This document shows, piece by piece, positions 36,008-49,135 of a stretch of 64,000 nucleotides of DNA. The notes beneath the pieces are model-generated. The model was not told the origin of the DNA and ran no database searches. It saw nothing but the letters and a program-made list of their open reading frames with translations. Source of the DNA: Trichuris trichiura (lineage: Eukaryota > Nematoda > Enoplea > Trichinellida > Trichuridae); assembly GCA_037903355.1 (NCBI GenBank), contig JBAJFE010000047.1:930001-994000 (forward strand), read 5' to 3'. Every line of letters starts with the position of its first letter. Positions within the stretch are counted from its first letter, which is position 1. Position numbers and translations under genes: made by a program.

Positions 36008-36148
36008 GAGCAGTTCCGAAACGTACGGTATACAAATTGTTCTGTATTTTCTGTTACAATTTGCTCATCCATCCGTTGGTAGGGCATTTTGAGGTTTACT
36101 TACAGATACATCCAACAGGCCAAACCCGTGAATCTGAAGATCTACTAT
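35953..36148 (-). repeat. Penelope-like copy 2, right terminal inverted repeat
   Basis: The plus strand reads TATATAAACCCCTTACTG ... CTGACGACGGAACACG ... CATCCGTTGGTAGGGC ... GATCTACTATA. It is the inverse of the left repeat, with a handful of substitutions and a short indel. Confidence 0.9.
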
Positions 36149-39100
36149 AAAAAGTAAGTTTACAAATTAAAGTATATGTCTTCATTTGCATACTTTGGCT
36201 TTCTGCCATTCTAATCTTTTCCTTAACTTCGTAATAATGTAAACAACGAACACTTATCTCCAGGCAGATGTTTTGTCACAACGTGGCATTGTTCGAGTAG
36301 CATATTTTAAAACGTAAAGCTTTCGTTAAGCTATAGTATTTTTTGCTAGAATGAGTTTATCAAACATCGTAGCAAAGTTCTCAGTTCGAAAACGAATGAC
36401 AAATTCCAATGAACCTGAAAATCATTAGAAACTACAAAAGCAACGTTGCAAAAGGTGAAGCGCCATCTTTACTGACTGTTAAGTAAACATATGCTTTGGA
36501 ACACCTTTCGTTCCCACGTTGCATTTGAAAAGAAAGTCGCTCGTTGGTGGATTAGGATTTGAGCCTAATTTTAGAAAAGTAAAAAGAAAATATATAAGCT
36601 TGTTTCGTAGTACGAATTATAGCTGCAAGGAGAAAGTGATCTACAAAAGCATGTTGATTATCTACGCAAAAGTAAACAAGATATTGTCGTTCCTTGAACA
36701 AATTAAGCGAGTTCATTAGCGACCGGTTTACTGGGCAGGAACGGTGCAACGTTGAGAAAATGATTTATATCCCAAAGAGAAGCACAAAAAAACTTACTTT
36801 GCCCCTTCCATTTTTACGTGTCGTTCGTTCATCAAGCGAGTGTCGACCTGCAAGAAAAAAGGCCGCTATTCGACGCGTGTATGAACGCACTTTGCAAAAC
36901 AGCAAATATACCAACTGACGGCTACGTCTTCGGAGTGAAGTAGGCCAACGTGTACGCGATTGTACAAGGATTTTAGGTGTCCTGTTTGCATATAGGAATT
37001 TCGCGTTGACCTAATCCGCAGTGCTTGACTGCTAGAAATGATTATTCTCTAAGAATCTGAAAAATGACATTAACACCACATGGCTAAAGCAAGTGGTGCT
37101 TTGACTGTCCGCTCAGTACAGTAAGCAAACAAACAAAATTTGTTAGCAATAGCCTTTAAAAGCTAAGCAGATCAATAGCAAACTCACTGACGATTTTGGT
37201 TAGATAAAAGAAACCTTTTTTGGACGCCCCTTCGCATCATCAGTTTAACATGTAACCTAAACAGGGCAAAAAAATGGTCACTTTCTGTCTTAAAATTAGC
37301 AAAGGAACAGATCGTTGAAAAATATACGCCATTTAAGGTCAATCAGTAAGCGAAATCGAAACGGCAGAAATCTTCCAACTGTAAGTAACATCCTAGCAAA
37401 GCCACAACGTACAAATTAAGCGCTGCTGAAAACCGTAAATGGCAGCTATAAGTGACCCATCCCTACCAGTAAAAGCAATGCAATACGAACAGCGCGTCGT
37501 TGCACATAGCTTCAATTTTGACTAAGCCGGAAATGTTACCATCATCATCATCCCAACGAGAAATAAGCGCATTTAATACAGTCTTACTGACGTGTAGGTT
37601 GCATTGCACAAAATATCGAAAATAGCATTTTTCTTGTCGCCATTTTTTTCATCCGATTACTTCGCGCGTACTTCTTCCGCAACTGATTTGTAAATAAATG
37701 AACAGCTAAAGTAGCAGTAACTTTATTACTAGACAGCGATTTCGGCTTCAGCAATGAAAGCTGCTCTCGTTTTTCTGAAGCATAGGCGGCAATAACTAAT
37801 TTTTACAAGAAAGTAGCACCCTTATCGATCACTTAAAGTTTTTTGCGCATTATTTAGCATCTCCTCGCCAGCCGTGACTACAGTATCTACGATTACGTGA
37901 ATACCATGAGTTCACGTGACGATTTTTTAAATATTAATAGTGCAATAAAAATTGTTGCTCTTACGCTACAAATACTGTGCTGTACTTAACTTTTTACCAC
38001 TTAATAGCAACAGTAATATTTTTAAATGCGTTTGCCTAATTTTATTCTATTTTGATACTGCATATCAGAGCAGCGAAAACGAAGACTCTGTTGGGTTTAC
38101 AAGTTCTTGACGATGAAAATTATAGCCCGGCTTCTTCGCTCTTTGGGAACTGCATATAATGGCAGAAAAAAGTTCCAAAAGAAAAAACCCTTGGGAAGAT
38201 AGCAGCTTGGCATTTTTTTGAGCCAGAACGAAGCCTTAAAAGCGCTGCTGTTGTTGGGAGGGAATTGTCGAATATTCAAATTTAATATCCATTTTTCCAT
38301 GTTGGTAATGTATTGTAGAAGCTGTGCCGAACTAACTGCCCAAATGACGGAGGATAGACAAAGACAATGACAAACACGTTGTCCTTAGTGTAGTGTAGTT
38401 CACGCTGAGAAAAGCTGCACCCTTTAAGGGCACCTAACCGCTGTACATTATAATCCAAATGGATAAACAACCTTAAGCCGCGTTATGAAAATATGACAAC
38501 ATGAGCAAATGGTGCATGCGTGAGGTTCGACACCAATTTAGGCAATTCCAAGTTCACTCGTTTAATCGGACCATTTCTGGATCTGCCAATCAACATGACA
38601 AACAGAAATTAATCTACTGCTTTAAATGCTGACGGCAGCGTAACAATACATCATTTCATCAGTCGTCAACGTCAAAAATGAATTCCTATTAAGGAAAGCG
38701 TTCATGATTTATGTTACAGGGCGCAGCTTTCCTCTGGCGGATGTGCGCGATGACTCAGCGGGAGGCAGTGAACGCAGTACAGTCGAAATAGCACTATGCG
38801 CGCTTCGTTTTATCATTCTATTTTTTGGAATACGTTGAAATAGAGCACTGTTCGTTAACGATGGCATCTATAACCTAAGCAAACAAGCAACTGCACGGGC
38901 GTCTCATCAGCGGAATCTATAGAGTGAGTGCACGAAAGAAGACTTGTTCTCACTGCGTTTTTTATCTATCATGCCAGCAGCGTATTGATGCATGTCCGCA
39001 TATCAATAATATAGGAGCTTAGCAGACGATAACCCAAAAGCTGCGGGCTTTGCATATTCTCGGTCCGTGCCTCCATTAGCCTATGCTAATTTTGACGAAG

Positions 39101-41226
39101 TATTTCCAGCTGATATTCTGGAAGTTGTACGTTTTATGCCCTACGTACAATGGTAGTCAAGCTTACCTATTTTTGTATATTGCTCAGTTGGCGGGAAAAT
39201 CCGCAAGCCTTTTTACTTTTCAAGTTTTGCTCTACGCGCAATGCTGACTGTTTTGCAAAGGATGCTTAGGTGCAGATGCTATATGTCGGAATGACAATTT
39301 CCGGCTGAGCTCTCATGATGTGCGTCAAAAGCCTTTCGTCGCCGAGCAGCTTCCGCTGCCCGCAGAGCGAATTGTTTGAGCAGCAAAACTCAACTCGGGA
39401 AATCCACCTGCGTATGTTGACGAAATATATAAGCGTTCTGGGCAAGTTTTGTTGGCACAGCGTTTATTGAATTCCGCGTCAGTTTTTCAGTTGTTGTTTC
39501 CTAAGCGGTTACAGCCGCACAGGTGACTTACGAGTAAAGGCATCCCTTAGCTGGGCACTTTGGGCTTAAAGGAATGGTCGATAGAGAATGTAGTACATTA
39601 CCTGTTTGGAATAGGCTAAGCTGACCTAACCAAGACAGGAGGAGGAGTGAACAAAGAAGGGATGAGCCTGCTCTGAGGAACATTTGCCTTTCAATCTGAT
39701 TTGAATTGTTTGAAAATAGAGGCAGCACGATACTTATTGTTTAGCGTCAATACCCGCTGAGCAAAATGAGCATTCAGACGACGGACCACAGTGTAAGGTG
39801 CCGTTGCTCTCTTGCAGCTGCCCACTATTGGACACCGCAAGGGGTTAATGAGTGTCCTAATGGGGCGGGCGACCGGGGTCGTTGTAACCAATTGGCAATT
39901 CTTTAAGCCGCACACGACAGTCTAGCGCCTTGAAAGCGGATGATGCTTTCATTGGGTGGACGGACCATTGGCCTGGTCAACGTTTAATCCAATTCCTATG
40001 AGGGCAGGTCCAATTACGCGCCCTGCTGTTGGTCACCATAGCTTAATTGAGGGTTCGCGAAAGACGTCCGACAGATGCACGACGCGTTAACCTGATGGGC
40101 GTACTTACAAAACTGAAATGTGGTAAGTATCCGATTTTCACCTACGCCAGGAGTGGCGTCAAGTCGAGTCCAGCAGTAACGCATTGCCTCCTAGCGTGTA
40201 TCCATTGTTCTAATCGCAATTGTATCGTCAACATGGCGCTTTCGTATTAACTTTGCACGCTGCGGTCCTCTAAGGCTCGTGCCTTGCAGTTCCAATTATC
40301 AGTCCCGCCCAAGGCAGCAACGGGTCACGCCTTGCTTGTCACCGGTAGGGAAAAGCCAAAGGGCAAACTGTTACTTGATCATGCTGGTTGATCAACGTTT
40401 TCTCTGGTAGCCTAATGTCCACTCACGAATAGCCGTTGCTTGCACAGGAATCAACCTACATTTCATTTTTCCATCGCTTCAGACGGATTAAGGCCAACTG
40501 GCCTTAAGTCGCTGCAAACCAAACGATCCTCGATTAAAGGAAGCACTTAGTAGTCCGCAAGGACTTTTCACCTTTTCAAGTGTCACTGCAGGGTCAGCCT
40601 GGTTCACCGCTTGAAATGCCATACGAGTTTTGCTCACCAACTTAAAGCGAGCATGAAGCCCACCTCCTTCGTAAAAATTCTAATGGACAGCTCTACGTCA
40701 GGAGTATAGATACTTTATTTTTTCTGCTTAAAGAACTGTAGCTTCCATTTGCGCAGGTGAAATTCCCTTACCTAAATGAGAGCTGCATGCGGAAACTGTA
40801 AACGTGGAAAATCCGTAGTCCATCCCGGTGGAAGTTAGCAGTCCGCACCATGGTGACCGCCTGGCGCCAGCTTAGAGGGCTAATGACTTCGTAAACGCTG
40901 AGCATTAACAGCACCTAAGCTTCATCATTAATGTTATAGTTGTAGAGATGGCTCCCTATCATGGCTGGTTTTATGCAGTGGTGATTTTAGCGATTCCACG
41001 GTGCAAAGAACCCGTTAGGGCAAATTATACGCTACGGTAAAGCTTTCGTTGTTTGCCATTGGACCAATAAGATTCCGGCTACCACCCAAGTCGGTGGCCA
41101 TAAGGTGAGGTGCTTAGCAGTCACGTGACCTTAAGTTGGACGATTCCTATTCGTCGAATACGTTGGCAGTTGGTAGTGAACTAGCAGCTCGGATCGCTGG
41201 CCAACTTGTTCCATTCGACTGAAGTC
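36149..41226. other. gene-poor region upstream of Bsx
   Basis: About 5 kb with no supported coding region. The first 3 kb are AT-rich. From about 39.3 kb the base composition becomes more balanced, with no long frame on either strand. This is what dense cis-regulatory DNA of a developmental homeobox gene can look like, but no element is recognised from sequence alone. No mobile element ends were found. Confidence 0.4.
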
Positions 41227-42888
<1,662 letters not shown>

Positions 42889-45023
42889 TGTTACTCCGTG
42901 CAACATTTCCCTCATATACCGTTCGCGTATTCGTGCAAATACTACATAGTGCAAATGGATGGCTTCAACCGCCTTTGTTTGAAAAAAAAACTTTCTCTTT
43001 ACTTATTTGCATTTTTTCCGTTTGAACTAAAAACGTGACTCCTTTAGCATCTGATGCAGTCTTCTTTCGCGCGTAGAAAAAAATTACGAGTTCATCTAAC
43101 ATTAACTCTGCGCGAAAACTGAGCGAACAAAAGCCAAAGCGTTATGCACGCCATCTTTGTTTCGAAGTCAATGCGTGCTATAGGCTTGCATTTTCGCATT
43201 GTACAACAACGAGGTAGAGTATAGCCAACTTCGTGATTCAATGCTGAAAGGAAGCTGCCTTGTTGAATGTCTGTAATGAACGTGATGACAGCTTCTTTAT
43301 GCACAGCTAATGAAATCTCAAGTTTTATAAAACAGCATTGAAATTTGTATATCCAGCGCTTCTGCTACGATAATACTATGTTGCATTAGCTTTGCATGGC
43401 TCCACTTAGGTTCTATTTATGACAGAACCAATGCGAAGGACAGAAATGAGTTTTTGGCAATGTACAAAACAAAATTAAAGGGAGCAGAACACGGACTGGC
43501 AATAGATTTTTTTTCTTGGTGGAGCGAATATGAAGAGTGCATATATATCCATAGCATATCCGAAAAAGCGGTCATAAAAATATATCTTTTCGCCTGTAAC
43601 TGAGCAAACATGGTCACAGTACAATGAATAGGCATCATGATGAAAAGACGTTTACCATTTGCAAATAAGCAACCCGCGTAAAATGGTCGTTTAAACCTTG
43701 ACAAATAGGATGCCAAAGAAATTTTATTATTTCAGCACAGAATTTCGACCATCTATAGTAAAGACAGCACGTAAATAAAAAACAGTGACTGCGAACTTGT
43801 TTCCCAAGTTAAACCTATTTAAGGGACATAGTAAAGCGCAAGCGAACTGGTGCGCATGCCCAGGGTAAACTTTCTGCATACGAACAAGGAGTAGGCAATC
43901 TATTCTTTGAAACAGCTGCATTGTATGGATAAATACCTAATCAAAAGGCGGCATTCAATTAAGCAACTGTTCTTCGCAGCACTGACCTTATCCAACGTTG
44001 TAGGAAGTAGAGCTGAGCAGAAAAAGTGGAGAGGAAGCGAAAACGCAAAGGTTTAGTTGCTCTTTTAAATACGCATTCAACTGTTGATGCAAATTTATAA
44101 AGACAACTAACTATTCGACCGATTAACCTTAAAATTACCCATATCTAAAAAGTGTCAATTACAAGTAGCCGGTGTTCTTATTTGGCTTTTTTCATGTAAG
44201 GCAGATAGCAATCCTGACTTATCCAACGCAGCTTTGCTTGCAAACATTTCACCGTTACGTGGACGGATTGTTTCAGCGAAAATTCGGTTTTCCTACAACG
44301 AATCCTCTATGGGCAGTATGCGCTGAACATAGTAATGATAATAGAAATTCGGTGTGCTTAGCCAATGCCCAGTTCAATTGAACTCATTGAGACAAAAATT
44401 GAACTGGTTATTGTCGGCGCAGTGTAGATGAGCTCATCAACCAACTGGGTCGGTTGAGGCTTATAACCTAATCGCGGAGTCAATTGAACTGAATTTAACC
44501 ACTTCATCACCATAATATGAAAGAGAGAAAACGATCCGGCGTGGATGAGGTGATAGAGTTAAGTGCGGCTGCTTGCCTGGAAAATAGATCATTCTAATTG
44601 GAGCATAATGACAAGAAAGCAATGAATACGCTTTGGTCGCTTGGCGACCAATTAGTTGACCGTATCCTTGTAGACGCCTGTTGATTTTCTCCAAATTGGG
44701 CGAAAGTGACTTGCTAAGTTTGCTAGCTATTCTTCTCTAACCGCTTCTCTACGAAAACAAGGCGCCGCCAGTTGTAACGGAATTTTACGCGCGTCATCAT
44801 TTCAAATCTATGTGAAACGATTTTAGTACCACTTCCCACAGTAGCCCATTGCCCTATATGACCATTATTTCGACAATGGCACAATTGGAGAAAAATGTTT
44901 CCGGAAAGCTACTTCATTAACAGCAATTAAAATTTCGCCGCATAGCAGGAAAATGAAGTTACACTGGAATTCACGTTTTCAACTAATACATATGAATACG
45001 AACTCAGACATTTTAAAGGATGT

Positions 45024-45200
45024 CCAAAATCTTTAGGCATTGTACGAAACACTAATACGGGTGATCCTTGACTTACGATACATTTCGATCCAAGCTGTAG
45101 AATGTTAGTGGTAGGTTCTTCATTGGTCTCCGTTGGCTATACGCTGGTTCGAAGCCGCCACTGATACGCATTCAGATTTAGGCTTATGCTAAGAGGACGT
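45024..45200 (+). repeat. dispersed palindromic repeat, copy B
   Basis: Starts CCAAAATCTTTAGGCATTG and is almost the same as 20959-20993 for over 30 bases. It is followed by more divergent sequence, with a TTTAGGCTTATGCTAAG inverted telomere-like piece near 45178. Confidence 0.55.
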
Positions 45201-45815
45201 TGAACAGCATGGTACTGAGCTAATTTCAGCACAGGCAAAGCGAACTGCCAGGGCGGGAAATCTTCGCGGCGAAATGGATATGACCAACTAGAAAGAACCT
45301 GTCGCAACACGCTCATAAAAAAGGGGTTTACTGAAGGTCAGTACAACGAAAAGTGAGCGAAGTTTTGTTAGCAATAAACCAGAGCCTGCTTCAACCGTCT
45401 TTTTCCCTTCTCGTCGCGCCCTCGGGCGTGAGCAAATACTGGATGGCTTTATCTGCAACATTAAATAAGCAGGCAAATTCGCAGCCGCGGGATAAAGTAT
45501 CAGTGATATGCAAATTACTCAGTACAGTTGAGGAGCATGATTTAATGGATGATGTGGCACAGAACCCATACTGAAAATTAAAAACGCATGAATGTGGAAG
45601 GTTCTTGCAGTTTGTCTTAACAAGATAAAACCTTGAATTACGTTAGGAGAAATTATGTCGTACAAGACTGGCAGCACTTCTGTTCTGGATTTAATAACAG
45701 AAAACTACGTATATAACAACTAAGTTAACATACATACACATAGGAAAGCTCACTGATCCGTTTGATGCACTTAACTGATACCTGAAAGGAGGTACAATAG
45801 TGGTGACTGATAGTG

Positions 45816-45830
45816 TATATATATATATAT
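45816..45830. repeat. (TA)n microsatellite
   Basis: About seven and a half uninterrupted TA dinucleotides. Of no evident function. Confidence 0.8.
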
Positions 45831-47261
45831 GTTTATTTATAGCCCCATATAAGCGGCAGTTTCTGTATTCCGCATTAAGAAAGCAATTTCGTGCCACTAA
45901 AAACAGAAACGAAATCGGCAGTAATAAAAAACACTGAAATAATCCAAGTAGAGGAGTAAACAAATCAGATAGGATGCATAGTAAAAAAAAGGTAAAATAA
46001 AAACTGTAAGATGTAACAATGGCAATAATGAAATCAATTGGATTTAAAAGCGATAATAAATCAAACACAGAATATTACTAAGGTAAAGCAAATAAAATTT
46101 AAAATAATAGAACTCAAATACCTAATTTCTGCGAACACTTCTTGTGTTAGAAAAGCTCTGGAGCGATCAGTGGGTGAACGAACCCCGGCAAGAGCCATCC
46201 ACAGCATTTGTGATTCCGAATGCGCCTGAAAAAGAGTCCAACGAGTTGGTCCCCAAAGCAAGGTGTTGCCTTAAAGTGCGGGCATTTGCCCGGCTCGCCT
46301 CGTGCTGAACTCTCTTACGTAGACGGGACTTCTGTAAACGCGTTATGTTGGTCTGAGTGGGCTGGCTGTTGTCGCTGTACAATGGTGCTGAAGTAAAATC
46401 TTGGACACGACATCAATATTTATATTATTCTATAGTAGCAGCAAATCGGATGCGCAGACGAAATGCCATACAGGGTTTCAATAGAATTTGCCATCCAGCC
46501 AAAATAAAGACAAAAAATATTATTGGTGTTCACTTCCAAGTTGCGAAAACCATTAGTTCCGCAGGAGCAGTGACAACAACGATTCATTCAAGTTACAGGA
46601 CGCTCCTGGCGAATGAGGTAGACACAAAAAAAGGTATTGAATACTTAAAGCCTCAGCATACAGCTGAATAATGCTAACAGACTTAATTTCAGAATCACGA
46701 CTATGATTCAAAACTCATTTAGAATTTCGAATTTTCACATCTGTGTAAGTTAACATGTTGTTGATAAGTAAAGTAAAGGAATCTTATTCTGACAAACCTT
46801 ACAAAATGATAAAGGACATTAGAAAACCACGTTTGGAAATTGCGACCTCCATTTTATGGAGAGCGCGGAAGAAATATCCGCCTTTATAAGAATTCGCCGA
46901 ATGTTACGATGCAGAAGGCGTAATCGCGTAAAATTCACTATGCTGAAAAAGTAGCACCCATTTTTAGGCTTGCAATCAGACTTCAATCAGCCTGGAAGTT
47001 TTTTGAGCAAACGAATTATACTTTTGAAAGAGAAGGTATCTTATGAAGCATCGTTTCAACCGCATTATATTTACTCCTTTTTCCATCATCGGTCGAAAGC
47101 TGCTAGCAAGGGGAAAATGTGCTGCGTATTCAAAGAATACAGGTAGGCTGACTCTTAACTGCTCACAGCCATCTGGCGAATTCTTCAACGGTATTCACAG
47201 CTGCAAAGCATAAAGAAGCAATTAGACAGCTTCCTAACAAGCAAAAAATTCAAACTACATT

Positions 47262-49135
47262 TCAGTCATTCAGCAATTTTGGCTCCGAAAAATATAGCAT
47301 CTCTTTTCTGGCAAGGTACATAAGCGCAATGATCATGGCACTCAATGTCAGCATAAGTGTGCAAAATGAAACCAGCGCTCCAAAAGCCGGGATGGATAAG
47401 CAGAAGGAATTCTTGCCACTCGTCAAGTCATGAAATGGTTGTTCACGGTCTTTGACCGAATTTTCCAAAGTCATCGCTTCGAACTTTTCTATATCTACAA
47501 TGTAAGGAAAAATCAACTCAAAAAATTTTAGTTTCTCAAAATAAGGATTGAACCCTATGCTTGTTTAGGGGATTCCGCGGAGGAAAGAAAAGAATAATTC
47601 TTGCCTTCGTTTAGCATTGTATCATCGATATCAATGACATCGATTTGCTGAGCACTGATGTCCATTTCCATGTCCTTCATAGGGGGCAGCGAGTAGGTTT
47701 CATTGAGCCTTTTGATTTCAATCTGCCTCCTTTTCCGTTTATCGCATTTAGGCGGCTGAAACGTACTGCATTTTTATTGTAAAATCACTGAATAAGAAAA
47801 ACATAAAATGACGTTCACCGTGACACCATCGCAGCCATCGTTAGGTTGTAAGCACACAGAGATGGCGCATTGAAAGTCCAAGCTCGTTTTGTCCGCAAAC
47901 TTGAACACATTTGCAGTAACGTGTGCGGTCATCGAGTCAGTGTAAATGACGTCACCGATCAAAAAACGATCAATAGAGCAACTAAAACGGTTAGCATTAT
48001 GCATACGAAATGCGCACGACATATGCCAAGACTTTCGCTTGAACGAATAAAACAATATTAAAAAGTGCCTAACGTTTAAATGATGAAACCTGACTACAGT
48101 TAGCTGAAAGCTGTATCTAATTTAAAACAGTAGTGTTTCCAGGATTTTGAACTTGAAAAAAATGAATAATTACCCCTTTTCGTCAATGACCATTACTCTC
48201 CGATCATGCCCGTCATCAACGTAACAGCTATGGACGAGCATTCCGAAAAGGCCTGGAAAAAAATTGAAAAACTCAGAAGCACACACCGCGCTAAGTTAAG
48301 AGGAGCGTACTGCTAAATTCTGTATTGCACTTCCAACTATGATATACGGTTTCGCTAATTTTGGCAAAACGAACCAACGGTCCCTCCGGCGACCCACGAC
48401 GGATCGTATACTCGCAAGTGGGCATTGGAGCTTGCGCTCGTACTTCAGTAGTCAACGGCAGTCTAAAACATGTGGAAAATGGCAAAGCATCTGATCAACA
48501 AACCTCTCGAAGTTGGAAGAACTCCAATTTTGACGACTACAAACCCGACGGAGAGAACTGACGTCACCGTCTTATCAGTTTCCATATAGAAGCAGCGTAT
48601 TTGATACGCGCGATCAATTTTGGTAATGAAATGCTGATGAAAGCTTATGACTACTGTGAATGACATGGCCACTCCGGGGGGATTAAGCTTAAAATTGAGA
48701 AAAGTGAAAGAACAGCTTCATCAGGTACGTACTGTGCGCTGTCGCCTCATATGGCAAGTTCCAAGCCCGACGGCGATCTGAGGAATTGCAAACACTGGCG
48801 TATCATCGTACGAATGCATCATGGATGGCAATGGATATCTGTATGAATTAAAGGTAGCACCCTACAACCAAATAGCCTTTTGTATATTTCCATAAAGATG
48901 GTATTTACTAATGATGGGCAAGGCGGACATGGAGGGCACCCCCTCAGACGACGAGACTCTTTAACGTCTGCTGAAGGAGTCGGTCTGCTTGTTGTAGGCT
49001 GTACGATAGGTGCGTAGGACCTCGTGCAGTCAGGATTACCATGTTCGCCTCTGACGTAAACTTTCCCAATAAAAGGCTTTTTAGTCCGTACGATGAATTC
49101 AATTGAGTCGCTGCCGCAGATAATGTCAGGATAGC
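47262..49135 (-). CDS. ZP-domain cuticlin-like transmembrane protein (5' end missing)
   Basis: Eight minus-strand exons close in phase: 49135-48909, 48861-48733, 48687-48545, 48462-48311, 48252-48174, 47981-47819, 47755-47605 and 47494-47262 (about 425 aa). Introns are 47, 45, 82, 58, 192, 63 and 110 bp. ZP-N: CGSDSIEFIVRTKKPFIGKV, VRGEHGNPDC, a Pro/Cys-rich insert (CPPCPPCPSL), LGTCHMRRQRT, TVVISFHQHFITKIDRAYQI and CFYMETDKTV. Linker and ZP-C: APMPTCEYTIRRGSPEGPLV, MLVHSCYVDDG, GCSIDRFLIGD, VFKFADKTSLDFQCAISVC and PPKCDKRKRRQ, where KRKRR is a furin-like cleavage site. The C-terminal helix FGALVSFCTLMLTLSAMIIA is the membrane anchor. Such proteins polymerise into apical or cuticular extracellular matrix after cleavage. 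The last intron would use a GC donor (AAG|GCAAGA). The signal-peptide exon upstream of 49135 was not found. It is closest to nematode CUT/CUTL proteins; the exact paralogue is unknown. Confidence 0.9.

Larger units (their letters stand above)
33439..36148 (-). mobile_element. Penelope-like retroelement, copy 2 (different family)
   Basis: About 2.7 kb bounded by inverted repeats 33439-33635 and 35953-36148, each about 196 bp and roughly 97% identical. It encodes a Penelope-type RT plus a complete GIY-YIG endonuclease, broken by one stop. The protein is clearly related to copy 1 at 27.1-29.6 kb but far from identical, and the terminal repeats share only a core (CCAACGGATGGATGAGC and the CTGACGACGGAAC hairpin). 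The two are therefore separate families. It lies about 330 bp upstream of NUS1, on the same strand. Confidence 0.9.
42889..47261. other. intergenic region between Bsx and the ZP gene
   Basis: About 4.4 kb, AT-rich, without a supported gene. It contains repeat copy B (45.0-45.2 kb), a (TA)n run at 45816-45830 and an AGTTCAATTGAACT palindrome near 44370. Small frames at 45353-45574 and 46357-46671 (plus) have no recognisable domain or convincing splice sites, so I do not call them. Confidence 0.4.

Noticed and set aside
44365..44480. AGTTCAATTGAACT palindrome and neighbouring TTGAACTG repeats
   Set aside because: Short, AT-rich and without a larger structure. Expected by chance at this frequency.
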